Source: Calothrix sp. NIES-3974 | GTDB lineage: Bacteria; Cyanobacteriota; Cyanobacteriia; Cyanobacteriales; Nostocaceae | DNA length: 64,000 bases | Direction of reading: 5' to 3' | Assembly (NCBI RefSeq): GCF_002368395.1 | Contig: NZ_AP018254.1 | Span: 4,340,001-4,404,000, forward strand | Shown here: piece by piece, positions 16,941 through 25,253 of the stretch | How the letters are laid out: every line of letters starts with the position of its first letter | How positions within the stretch are numbered: the stretch's first letter is position 1 | Notes under the pieces: generated by a model | Databases searched by the model: none | What the model saw: the letters and a program-made list of their open reading frames with translations, nothing else | What the model was told of the DNA's origin: nothing | Made by a program: the position numbers and the translations under genes

Positions 16941-17882
16941 ATGGTTAGCCTTCAACAGAATACCGACTTTACCCAAAGAGTAAACAATCACCATTTGCAA
17001 AAACTAGCTCGATTTCGGTGGTATCGTCAGCTGATTAGTCAGTATAAAAAGCAGAAACAATTACACAGAAAATCCATCGGATTTTACCCTCCCATTACTC
17101 AAGATATTTGTGTATATAATCATCCACTTGATATCACCTCTATTACCTCCATCCTGCAACAAAAAGGAGTCTATTGTGGATTAAATTTAGATCCGCAACT
17201 GGTTCAAGACATTTTACATTTTGCTCAATCTAATCCCTGTGTTGACCCGAAGCAAAAATCTGGTATTAGTTTTTATGCTCATGAGTACAAGCAAGTGAAA
17301 ACAAATACCAAAATTTACCGAGGATTAGTGACCAACACACAAACATGTGTAGCAATTAGGACAATTACCTATCATGATTCATCCCTCGCTTTAGCAACCA
17401 GCTTTCTGGGTTATTCTCCCAGCAAAATTACTACCCATCTCACCTGGAGTTTCCCCGTATCCCCCACAGATACGGAAGTATATCAGCAATATGCACCGAC
17501 CAACTGGCATTATGATGTAGTAGGAGAAGAATCCTTGACCTTAAATTTCTATATCACCGATGTGATGGATGGGGAGTCAGGACCCCATGAATATATAGAA
17601 ACAAGTCATGGTATTTATACTCCCTGGCAACTGCGATTTTCTGGTAATATTATTAAGCCGCAAACCATAAGCAAATATTTTTGCGATCGCGCAGCGACTC
17701 CTGTGGAGTATCGCGCAGCGACTCCTGTGGAGTATCGCGCAGCGACTCCTATGAAGTATCGCATTCCTATTTCTGTGTTCGGTGCTGCTGGATTTGGGTT
17801 TGCAGAGGACCCCAGTTGTATCCACCGTGTGAAACCACCAACTTCCCAAAGTCGCTTAATCCTCCAAATTCGCTACAGCTAG
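16941..17882 (+). CDS. PhyH-like Fe(II)/2-oxoglutarate dioxygenase-fold protein with in-frame triple repeat
   Basis: A 313-residue protein resembling the phytanoyl-CoA dioxygenase superfamily. The iron-facing triad is suggested by His190 and Asp192 (NWHYDVVG), His295 (CIHRVK) and Arg305, which would bind 2-oxoglutarate. TLNFYITDVMDGESGPHEYI is a typical jelly-roll strand pair of the family. The substrate is unknown. Residues 250-273 are three copies of RAATPVEY (the last RAATPMKY) encoded by a 24-bp tandem repeat that sits between the two metal-ligand regions and looks like an inserted palindromic repeat kept in frame. It may tolerate the insert as a surface loop. Confidence 0.7.
   Translation: MVSLQQNTDFTQRVNNHHLQKLARFRWYRQLISQYKKQKQLHRKSIGFYPPITQDICVYNHPLDITSITSILQQKGVYCGLNLDPQLVQDILHFAQSNPCVDPKQKSGISFYAHEYKQVKTNTKIYRGLVTNTQTCVAIRTITYHDSSLALATSFLGYSPSKITTHLTWSFPVSPTDTEVYQQYAPTNWHYDVVGEESLTLNFYITDVMDGESGPHEYIETSHGIYTPWQLRFSGNIIKPQTISKYFCDRAATPVEYRAATPVEYRAATPMKYRIPISVFGAAGFGFAEDPSCIHRVKPPTSQSRLILQIRYS
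17688..17759 (+). repeat. 24-bp tandem repeat x3 inside a coding region
   Basis: CGCGCAGCGACTCCTGTGGA is the core of the unit; units start at 17688, 17712 and 17736, and the third has two substitutions. GACTCC and GGAGT within the unit can pair. The preceding bases form a HIP1 site, as is common for mobile palindromes in these genomes. Confidence 0.9.
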
Positions 17883-17932
17883 GATAGGGTGGGAAATGAT
17901 TGTTGAACCATTTTTGGGCATAATTCTGGAAT

Positions 17933-17961
17933 ACAGAGACGTAGCATTGCTACGTCTCTAC
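17933..17961. repeat. Palindromic repeat, GTAGC core, between convergent genes
   Basis: AGAGACGTAGC and GCTACGTCTCT flank an ATT centre. It lies in the 122-base gap between the dioxygenase and tex and could act as a bidirectional terminator hairpin, although it has no long T run. Confidence 0.75.
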
Positions 17962-18004
17962 ATCTGTACGATAATTTTGGTTTCCATAACCAATTTTCCC
18001 GCGA

Positions 18005-20167
18005 TTAATTTTGCTTCACGGCTTTCATCGATAAACCAATCCGTCGCAGTTTTTCATTTACTTCCAAAACCTGTACCTTCACAACCTGTCCCACCTTGAC
18101 AAATTTCTTCGGGTCATCCACAAAGGTATTAGCAAGTTGGGAAATATGGACTAAACCATCTTGGTGAACACCAATATCTACAAATGCACCAAAATTCGCC
18201 ACATTTGTGACAATTCCCTCTAATTCCATTCCCACTTTTAAATCAGAGATTTCCTTAATTCCTTCGCGAAATGTGGCATATTTAAATTCTGCACGGGGGT
18301 CTCGTCCAGGTTTTTCCAATTCCTGGAGAATATCCCGTAAAGTTGGTTCTCCAATCGTCTCTGTTACATATTTTTTTAAATCTGTTTGTTTCAGCTTTTC
18401 AGCAATTTGAGTCACTTGATGTAAAGGTACTCCTAAATCCTGGGCGATCGCTTCCACCAATTTATAACTTTCCGGATGCACAGCAGTATTATCCAGGGGA
18501 TTTTCTCCCCCTCGAATCCGCAAAAATCCGGCTGCTTGTTCAAAGGCTTTTGCTCCTAGTTTCGGTACTTTCAGAAGTTGACGACGATTTTTAAAGGCAC
18601 CATTTTCATTGCGATAGGTGACAATATTATTCGCCACATTTGCAGTAATTCCAGAGACAAATGTCAACAATTCTTTCGAGGCTGTATTTAAATCCACACC
18701 CACATAGTTGACACAACTTTCAACGGTTTCATCCAGTTTCTTTTTCAATAACTTTTGGTCTACATCGTGTTGATATTGTCCGACTCCAATCGACTTGGGG
18801 TCAATTTTCACCAATTCTGCCAACGGGTCTTGTAAACGTCTGCCAATACTAATTGCACCCCGTACCGTCACATCTAAATCAGGAAATTCCTCTGCGGCTA
18901 ACTTACTAGCTGAATAAATGGATGCACCCGATTCATTCACAATCACCTTAATCGGTTTTTTCTCTAACTTTTGCAAAACTTCCGTGACAAATTCATCGGT
19001 TTCCCGTGATGCAGTTCCGTTTCCAATCGCAATCAATTCAATGTGATATTTTTGAATTAAATCCAATAAATCCTGTGTCGCTTTTACCCTTTGTGCAACT
19101 GCTTGATGGGGAAAAATTGCCTGATATTCTAAAAATTTCCCCGTCTGGTCTAACACCGCAACCTTACAACCAGTTCTAAACCCTGGATCAATCGCTAAAG
19201 TTGGTTTCATCCCCGCAGGTGCAGATAATAACAACTCCCGTAAATTAGCCTCAAAGGTCTGAATTGAAGCAATATCCGCAGCCAATTTTTTCTCCGCAAT
19301 CACTTCAGTCATCAAAGAAGTCTTCATCAAGCGATTAAATGCATCCTTGAGCATTGCTTGATAGAAACTGCGTAGAGGGGGATGTTTTGTTTTGATTTCC
19401 TGACTTTCCAAATAGGATAAAACCACATCCTCATCATAACTAATTTCAAAACTGAGAATCCCTTCCTTTTCACCCCGACACAAAGCGAGTAAATTATGGG
19501 GAGCAATTTTACTTACACTAGCTTGAAAATTGCGATACATCTCATACTTGGTCGTTCCTTCCGGATATTTTTCTTTGATCCAGGAAACAAACACCCCTTC
19601 TGTGAACAAATAATCCCGAATATAAGCTCGTAATAGGGCTTTTTCTGCAACTTCCTCCGCTAAAATATCCGCAGCACCCCCGAGAGCATCTTCAACACTA
19701 GTAACACCCTGTTCCTGATTGATATACTTCCTCGCTTCCCCTTCCAAGGGAACCACAGCTGCGTTTTTTTGGTTTAAACCCTTGATAAATTCCGCTAACC
19801 CCTCTAACCCCTTTTCCCGTGCAATTGTTGCTCTTGTGCGACGTTTCGGACGATAGGGTAAATATAAATCCTCTAACTCATTTTTTTGTAAACAAGCAAC
19901 AATCTTAGCCTGTAACTCATCGGTGAGTTTACCTTGTTCGGCGATCGCATTTAAAATCGTCTGCTTCCGTGCTTCTAATTCCGTCAAATAATTGTATTGA
20001 TCCAACAAATCCCGTAACTGCACCTCATCCATTTCCCCGGTACGTTCTTTCCGATAACGAGCAATAAACGGTATCGTCGCACCTTCCGCAAATAATGCTA
20101 AAGCATTTTCCACTTGAAACGGTTTGAGATTTAGCTCTGTTGCAAGATATTCAGGAATATTCAGCAT
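18005..20167 (-). CDS. tex: RNA-binding transcription accessory protein Tex
   Basis: A cytosolic nucleic-acid-binding protein of the Tex/Spt6-like family that influences transcription. The ATG at 20167 (MLNIPEYLATEL) gives 720 residues, near the usual length; an in-frame start five codons upstream is less likely. Domain order is an N-terminal helical Tex region (PFIARYRKERTGEMDEVQLR), a YqgF/RNase H-like domain (PTLAIDPGFRTGCKVAVLD, VIVNESGASIYSASKLA), helix-hairpin-helix motifs (VDLNTASKELLTFVSGI) and a C-terminal S1 domain (GIVTNVANFGAFVDIGVHQD). All expected domains are present. The next gene upstream, 20201-20638, lies 33 bases away on the same strand. Confidence 0.95.
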   Translation of the reverse strand: MLNIPEYLATELNLKPFQVENALALFAEGATIPFIARYRKERTGEMDEVQLRDLLDQYNYLTELEARKQTILNAIAEQGKLTDELQAKIVACLQKNELEDLYLPYRPKRRTRATIAREKGLEGLAEFIKGLNQKNAAVVPLEGEARKYINQEQGVTSVEDALGGAADILAEEVAEKALLRAYIRDYLFTEGVFVSWIKEKYPEGTTKYEMYRNFQASVSKIAPHNLLALCRGEKEGILSFEISYDEDVVLSYLESQEIKTKHPPLRSFYQAMLKDAFNRLMKTSLMTEVIAEKKLAADIASIQTFEANLRELLLSAPAGMKPTLAIDPGFRTGCKVAVLDQTGKFLEYQAIFPHQAVAQRVKATQDLLDLIQKYHIELIAIGNGTASRETDEFVTEVLQKLEKKPIKVIVNESGASIYSASKLAAEEFPDLDVTVRGAISIGRRLQDPLAELVKIDPKSIGVGQYQHDVDQKLLKKKLDETVESCVNYVGVDLNTASKELLTFVSGITANVANNIVTYRNENGAFKNRRQLLKVPKLGAKAFEQAAGFLRIRGGENPLDNTAVHPESYKLVEAIAQDLGVPLHQVTQIAEKLKQTDLKKYVTETIGEPTLRDILQELEKPGRDPRAEFKYATFREGIKEISDLKVGMELEGIVTNVANFGAFVDIGVHQDGLVHISQLANTFVDDPKKFVKVGQVVKVQVLEVNEKLRRIGLSMKAVKQN

Positions 20168-20200
20168 TTGACTACCAAACAAAAATCAGGTTTTTTCTTT

Positions 20201-20638
20201 TTATGGGTTTTGCTGCAAGTATAGATTGTCACAGTAAAGAGTCCACATCGCACCAAACAGAGCGCTAAAGGAACCTGCGATCGCTGCTGTAAAACCCCAC
20301 CCCAATGGTCCCAGGAGGTTGGTTAATTCTTTTAAAGCCGCAGTGGTGGCTTTCCCAGCAATGTAAGCTGCACCCGCTCCGACAATACTAACTAAACCTA
20401 GTTCGGTGAGGATTTCCACGACGTTTTTTTCGCTTAAATCCTCCTCAAAATAGGTTTTCCAAATTCTTGTATACATCAAAATATCCGATGCCGTTAACAG
20501 TAACTGTCTCGGTAATTCCCCTCCCGGTGTCGGTGCTGCGGATGCTGTTCCACTACCGACTGCGTAGGTGGCGATCGCTAATGCTGCATCTAGTCTTTTT
20601 TTACCCAGTTTGTTTGAGTTCTGATTTTCCATAGTCAT
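20201..20638 (-). CDS. Small membrane-associated protein of unknown function
   Basis: Not recognised. From the ATG at 20638 it has 145 residues (in-frame starts also lie at 20632 and 20674). Visible features are a polar N-terminus, an alanine/glycine segment (ALAIATYAVGSGTASAAPTP), a short conserved-looking part LLLTASDILMYTRIWKTYF, and two hydrophobic glycine-rich segments (LGLVSIVGAGAAYIAGKA and WGFTAAIAGSFSALFGAMW) that may insert in or lie on a membrane. Such segments recall those of small proteins linked to dynamin-like GTPases, and a GTPase of that kind begins 880 bases away on the other strand, but the link is speculative. It may be co-transcribed with tex. Confidence 0.6.
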   Translation of the reverse strand: MTMENQNSNKLGKKRLDAALAIATYAVGSGTASAAPTPGGELPRQLLLTASDILMYTRIWKTYFEEDLSEKNVVEILTELGLVSIVGAGAAYIAGKATTAALKELTNLLGPLGWGFTAAIAGSFSALFGAMWTLYCDNLYLQQNP

Positions 20639-21519
20639 TAAAAAAAAGGAGTAGGTCGGGACACGATATATCACGTCTGTTCTGAGTAGAAAGCAGGAAA
20701 GTTTAATGAATTAATACATTAATCACAATCGGGTTTGGGCTGTTCAAATCGCCGAAATACCCTTTGATTCAGCTTTATCACTATGGGCAGAGATTCTTTC
20801 CCATCAGAATAGCTAACTGCTTGGTGTATATCCATATACTTTCAATAGGTCAGTCCTCTGTACAACCAAACATCAGTGATGCACGCCTATTATGACATTT
20901 TGATTCACTGCTTGACTAGAACAAATATATGCAGTACATTTGTTCATAACCTTTCCGAGAGGATACCGAAATCGCGATTTTGACCCATACCCGGTTATTT
21001 TTGAGGTGGCGAGAATAAGTTCTCTTGTAAAGCGTTCCTGGTTGCTCCAGGCTAGCTATTAGCGAGATTTGATGCTGATAGTTAGCCTTTCTTTATGGGG
21101 GGTTGGCAAGGGTTGAAAGAAGCTCTGGTTTCAGTTGTTATCTCAATAACAATGGCAGCAAATTTACTGGAAAAACAGGGTTTATACTATTCACTCAAAT
21201 TTTGATACATTTTCTGACCCTGCTCCCAAAAGCTTCCTACATGCATCAACTTCAAAATAAAACGGTATTATATCAATTCCCTTGTACTTTGCAATAAATG
21301 AAACTAGGATAATCAACGGTTACAGCCCCTGAACGCTATTAGAGCTACGTTCTTCTAGGACGGCTTTTATTTCGCTTGTATATTACATATCGCTGCGCCG
21401 GAATGCCATCAGCATCCGGAGACACTTGGGGTGCAGAATGTGGGTTATAAAGATAATATATCGATTATTTTGATTTTGATAGACTAAAAGTCTCGTGTTA
21501 TCCCGTTGTTGAAAATCCC
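20639..21519. other. Gene-poor gap between divergent genes
   Basis: The gap contains a degraded AGACGTGATATATCGTG-type palindrome near 20656-20681 and a terminator-like hairpin at 21050-21087. A reading frame at 21103-21297 has no recognisable features and was not called. No tRNA cloverleaf was found. Confidence 0.5.
21050..21096 (+). terminator. Orphan terminator-like hairpin
   Basis: GGCTAGCTATTAGC (21050-21063) pairs over 14 positions, using G-T pairs, with GCTGATAGTTAGCC (21074-21087), followed by TTTCTTTATG. No gene precedes it on this strand within 800 bases, so it may end an unannotated small RNA. Confidence 0.5.
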
Positions 21520-22875
21520 GTGGTCAATAATCTGCAAGAAACCCACCTCAACCGTGCCCGTGCCAGTCTCCGTCAAGCCCTATCTTGGTATGCTAATCTT
21601 CGTAAACCGGGAATGTCAGCAGCTGATGTGGAGTTAGCTGGGGTAGTGAAACCGGAGTTGGAAATTCTCAATACAGTATTGAGTAAATTAGAACGTCACT
21701 TGGTCAAAATAGCGGCTTTTGGCTTGGTGAGTCGGGGAAAATCGGCGGTACTAAATGCTTTGTTAGGACAAAAAGTCCTACAAACAGGTCCATTAAATGG
21801 AGTCACCCAATATCCCCGGTCGGTGCAATGGGTTCCCAGTGATAAAATTCAGGTCGAGTTAATTGATACACCGGGTATTGATGAAATTGGTGGTGATGTG
21901 CGGGCACAAATGGCGAGGGATGTGGCGCAACAGGCAGACCTAATTCTGTTTATCGTGGCAGGAGATATCACCCGGACTGAGTACCAAGCCCTAGTAGAAC
22001 TACGTAAATCCCAAAAACCATTAATTCTCGTTTTTAACAAGATAGACTTGTATCCTGACACCGACCGGGAAACTATTTATCGGAATCTCCAACTGTTAGG
22101 AGCAGGAAACCCCTTAGAACAACCATTACAACCCGATGAAATCGTCATGGTGGCTGCGGAACCAGCGCCCATCGAAGTCCGGGTTGAATATGCCGATGGT
22201 ATGGTTAACTACGAATGGGAAACACCCCCAGCCCAAATTGAGGATTTACGGCAAACCATCCTGAAAATTTTGAATCGGGAAGGAAGGTCCTTACTCGCCC
22301 TGAATGCATTATTACAGGCACGGGAAACGGAAGCACGCATCGCCAAAAAAACCATTGATTTACGCAGCGAACAAGCTGAAAACCTGATTTGGCAATTTAC
22401 CAAATATAAAGCCCTGGCAGTTGCTTTAAACCCAGTAGTGATTTTAGACGTAGCTGCCGGAGCGATCGCAGACCTAACTTTAATTCGCTCCCTAGCCAAA
22501 TTATACGGTTTACCGATGACAGGCTACCAAGCCAGTAAAATTTTACAAACAATTTTATTTAGTTCCGGTGGTTTACTCCTAGGGGAAGTCGGGACAAGCA
22601 TTATCTTTGGAGTTGGTAAAAGTGCAGCCGCGATCGCATCCGGAGACAACCCCGTCAACCTCACCGCATTTGCTAGTAGTGCGATCGCTCAAGGGGCAAT
22701 TGCTGGCTACGGCATCTACACTGTAGGTAAAGCAGCCCAAGTATACCTAGAAAATGGCTGTTCCTGGGGGCAATTCGGAGCAAGCACCGTCATCAAAGAA
22801 ATCCTGTCCCAAGTACCCAAAGACACAATCCTATTTCGACTACGGCAAGAACTAGTGGAAGAGTATAGAATATAG
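21520..22875 (+). CDS. Era/dynamin-like GTPase with C-terminal DUF697-type membrane region
   Basis: A 451-residue GTP-binding protein. The G1 loop GLVSRGKSA (residues 68-76) departs slightly from GxxxxGKS/T in keeping with this cyanobacterial family; G3 is DTPG (116-119) and G4 is NKID (173-176). The C-terminal half (about 300-451) has paired hydrophobic segments (GLPMTGYQASKILQTILFSS and GEVGTSIIFGVGKSAAA), as in DUF697-type proteins that sit at the cytoplasmic or thylakoid membrane. The function is unproven; membrane remodelling or signalling is inferred from the fold. The start is GTG at 21520. guaB3 begins 76 bases downstream and is probably co-transcribed. Confidence 0.85.
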   Translation: MVNNLQETHLNRARASLRQALSWYANLRKPGMSAADVELAGVVKPELEILNTVLSKLERHLVKIAAFGLVSRGKSAVLNALLGQKVLQTGPLNGVTQYPRSVQWVPSDKIQVELIDTPGIDEIGGDVRAQMARDVAQQADLILFIVAGDITRTEYQALVELRKSQKPLILVFNKIDLYPDTDRETIYRNLQLLGAGNPLEQPLQPDEIVMVAAEPAPIEVRVEYADGMVNYEWETPPAQIEDLRQTILKILNREGRSLLALNALLQARETEARIAKKTIDLRSEQAENLIWQFTKYKALAVALNPVVILDVAAGAIADLTLIRSLAKLYGLPMTGYQASKILQTILFSSGGLLLGEVGTSIIFGVGKSAAAIASGDNPVNLTAFASSAIAQGAIAGYGIYTVGKAAQVYLENGCSWGQFGASTVIKEILSQVPKDTILFRLRQELVEEYRI

Positions 22876-22951
22876 AAATGGAAAAATGTTGTCAAAAGTA
22901 CCCCACAATTTGATAACCTAGCTTAAACAGAATTTTGGGAACATAGAGAGC

Positions 22952-24115
22952 GTGGATATTCAAATTGGGCGGGGAAAGGTAGCTCGCAGAGCATATGGAA
23001 TCGATGAAATTGCTCTAGTACCTGGGAATCGTACCCTCGACCCCGCATTGGCTGATACAACCTGGCAAATTGGCAATATTCAACGGGAAATACCAATTAT
23101 TGCCAGCGCAATGGATGGTGTTGTCGATGTGAAAATGGCAGTTGAGCTATCGAAACTAGGTGCATTGGGTGTCATAAACCTAGAGGGAATCCAAACCCGC
23201 TATGAAAACCCTGAACCTGTTTTAGAAAAAATTGCCTCGGTGGGCAAATCTGAATTTGTCCCCCTGATGCAAGAACTTTATGCGACACCCATCAAACCAG
23301 AATTAATTGCTCAACGCATCCAGGAAATTAAAGCACAAGGTGGGATTGCCGCAGTTAGTGCCACCCCTGCTGCTGCAAGTAGATACGGTACAACCGTTGC
23401 TGAAGCTGGTGCGGATGTTTTCTTCGTCCAAGCAACGGTTGTTTCCACAGCCCACCTATCTCCAGAGAATGTCACCCCTCTGGATCTGGCTCAATTTTGT
23501 CAAGAAATGCCCATGCCTGTAGTATTGGGTAATTGTGTCACCTACGAAGTCACCTGGCAATTAATGAAAGCAGGTGCAGCTGGTGTCCTAATCGGAATTG
23601 GTCCCGGTGCTGCTTGTACCTCACGGGGTGTATTAGGTGTAGGAGTGCCCCAAGCAACTGCGATCGCAGATTGCGCAGCTGCCCGTGAAGATTTTTATCA
23701 AGAGACAGGTAAATACGTACCAGTAATCGCCGATGGTGGTTTAATTACCGGCGGAGACATCTGTAAATGTATTGCCTGTGGTGCCGATGGTGTAATGATT
23801 GGTTCGCCTTTTGCCCGTGCAGCAGAAGCCCCTGGACGCGGTTTTCACTGGGGTATGGCAACCCCTAGTCCCGTTCTACCCCGTGGAACACGGATTCAGG
23901 TAGGTACAACAGGAAGTTTAGAACAAATCCTCCGTGGTCCTGCTGGATTGGATGACGGTACCCATAACCTCCTAGGAGCGCTCAAAACCAGTATGGGTAC
24001 TCTCGGCGCTAAAAATATTCGGGAAATGCAACAAGTGGAAGTTGTCATTGCTCCATCGTTGTTAACGGAAGGAAAGGTTTATCAAAAAGCCCAACAATTA
24101 GGCATGGGTAAGTAA
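22952..24115 (+). CDS. guaB3: GuaB3-family IMP dehydrogenase-related protein
   Basis: A 387-residue TIM-barrel nucleotide oxidoreductase related to IMP dehydrogenase. It lacks the Bateman (paired CBS) insert of full-length GuaB. The catalytic cysteine is Cys222 in GIGPGAACTSR, the phosphate loop is VIADGGLITGGDICKCIACG, and GADGVMIGSPFARAAEAPGRG follows. Cyanobacterial GuaB3 has been reported to act as a GMP reductase rather than an IMP dehydrogenase, so a role in guanine-to-adenine nucleotide recycling is the better guess. The start is GTG at 22952. The order guaB3-yfr1-trxA is a conserved cyanobacterial arrangement and supports the call. Confidence 0.92.
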   Translation: MDIQIGRGKVARRAYGIDEIALVPGNRTLDPALADTTWQIGNIQREIPIIASAMDGVVDVKMAVELSKLGALGVINLEGIQTRYENPEPVLEKIASVGKSEFVPLMQELYATPIKPELIAQRIQEIKAQGGIAAVSATPAAASRYGTTVAEAGADVFFVQATVVSTAHLSPENVTPLDLAQFCQEMPMPVVLGNCVTYEVTWQLMKAGAAGVLIGIGPGAACTSRGVLGVGVPQATAIADCAAAREDFYQETGKYVPVIADGGLITGGDICKCIACGADGVMIGSPFARAAEAPGRGFHWGMATPSPVLPRGTRIQVGTTGSLEQILRGPAGLDDGTHNLLGALKTSMGTLGAKNIREMQQVEVVIAPSLLTEGKVYQKAQQLGMGK

Positions 24116-24182
24116 TACCAATTGGAAAAATAATGCGACACGACAGACGAATGTTGTAGAGACGTAGCAATACTACGTCTCA
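24116..24182 (+). repeat. Composite repeat: CCAATTGGAAAAATAATG block plus GTAGC-core palindrome
   Basis: TACCAATTGGAAAAATAATG, a GACAGACGAATG stretch and a palindrome GTAGAGACGTAGCAATACTACGTCT (24156-24180, imperfect) follow guaB3 directly. The same order of blocks is found at 40393-40464 and 47106-47176. Confidence 0.75.
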
Positions 24183-24411
24183 AACTCCCTAAACAACACC
24201 AGTAGCGGGAAAAATATTTTGTCAACACATTTCTGGGGATTGTGGCTCTATCAAGATTTTGTCATCTTGAAGATACCTCGTCAAAGTAATCATCCTTAAC
24301 CAAAAACTGTATTAAGTTTTCCTAACAGGGTTGTTTTTTCCAGAGCCACCATTCACCCCTTAAAGTTTTTTTTCCAGACTCTTAAACAAGTACTGGAAAA
24401 ATCCCATATCT

Positions 24412-24428
24412 CGCCTACAATAGAAATA
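24412..24428 (+). promoter_or_regulatory. Probable yfr1 promoter (-10 box)
   Basis: TACAAT at 24416-24421 lies 7 bases before the predicted RNA start. A -35 element 17 bases upstream is weak. Confidence 0.55.
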
Positions 24429-24497
24429 GCGGAGACGCATGTTTCCGTTCACTCCTCACACCACACTCCGCCCGGACAATGTTCGGGCGGTTCCTTT
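24429..24497 (+). ncRNA. yfr1: Small regulatory RNA Yfr1
   Basis: The diagnostic unpaired motif ACTCCTCACAC is at 24451-24461. It is flanked by a 5' hairpin (CGGAGAC 24430-24436 with GTTTCCG 24441-24447, loop GCAT) and a 3' terminator hairpin (CCGCCCGGACA with TGTTCGGGCGG, 24468-24490) followed by TTCCTTTT. A -10 box TACAAT is at 24416-24421, so transcription should start near 24428. The position between guaB and trxA matches known cyanobacterial Yfr1 genes. Yfr1 uses the unpaired motif to base-pair with mRNAs such as those of outer-membrane proteins and is needed under stress. The ends are inferred from structure. Confidence 0.93.
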
Positions 24498-24652
24498 TGT
24501 GATATTTTGCCCAATCCAACTTATCATTCCCAGATGTAAATAAAATCTAAAACTCTCAACAAATGTATATATGTAATTCAGAATCAAGGGTTTTAGCTGT
24601 GGTAAAATTTTCACAAAAATCAAAAACAATTTATAGGTAAAGGTTTCAAGGC

Positions 24653-24976
24653 ATGTCAGCAGCCGCACAAGTAACGGACTCTACCTTTAAGCAGGAAGTA
24701 ATCGACAGCGATGTCCCAGTTCTCGTGGACTTTTGGGCACCGTGGTGCGGTCCCTGCCGGATGGTCGCCCCCGTTGTCGATGAAATAGCCGCACAATACG
24801 AAGGGCAACTCAAAGTTGTTAAAGTGAACACTGATGAAAACCCAAACGTCGCCAGCCAATACGGAATTCGCAGTATTCCCACATTGATGATTTTCAAAGG
24901 TGGACAAAAAGTGGATATGGTGGTTGGCGCTGTACCAAAAACAACATTAGCTAATACTCTCGCAAAGTATCTCTAA
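24653..24976 (+). CDS. trxA: Thioredoxin (m type)
   Basis: A 107-residue cytosolic disulfide reductase that passes electrons from ferredoxin- or NADPH-thioredoxin reductase to target enzymes. The active site WCGPC places the redox pair at Cys32 and Cys35, within [13 protein letters not shown]. The cis-proline segment is [12 protein letters not shown], and the C-terminal helix ([11 protein letters not shown]) is complete. Downstream of yfr1 it has about 150 bases of leader and is followed by a hairpin with a T-rich tail. Confidence 0.97.
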   Translation: MSAAAQVTDSTFKQEVIDSDVPVLVDFWAPWCGPCRMVAPVVDEIAAQYEGQLKVVKVNTDENPNVASQYGIRSIPTLMIFKGGQKVDMVVGAVPKTTLANTLAKYL

Positions 24977-25006
24977 TTAAAACTTTTTCCACTCAATTTC
25001 GCTATT

Positions 25007-25043
25007 TTTAGCCGCGTACTTCGTTGGACGCGGTTAAATTTGT
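25007..25043 (+). terminator. Terminator after trxA
   Basis: TTTAGCCGCGT (25007-25017) pairs with ACGCGGTTAAA (25028-25038) around an ACTTCGTTGG loop, with TTTGT after it. Confidence 0.65.
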
Positions 25044-25253
25044 ATAGCTATATTGGTAAGAAGTTACTATAGGTCTACACGTAGAGCGAGTACTCCAGCA
25101 TATCATGATGTGATGGGTGAAAAAAGGCAGGTAGTTGTGCTTCAGCGCTTTTATATTAAGTTAAACAGGGAAATAAAATTCATCAAAATTTTCGTAGAAT
25201 AGTATAGTTGGCATCAAATCAATAGTTATTCCCTGTTATTTCCTGGGTAAATT

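Noticed and set aside
17577-17849. Frames made of repeated RSRCAILH or RSDSCGVS
   Set aside because: These are other-frame readings of the 24-bp repeat inside the dioxygenase gene.
20741-20800. GTTCAAATC-like sequence suggesting a tRNA T-loop
   Set aside because: No acceptor, D or anticodon arms could be paired around it.
21103-21297. 64-codon frame in the gap before the GTPase
   Set aside because: Low-quality composition, no conserved pattern, and a position just after a terminator-like hairpin.
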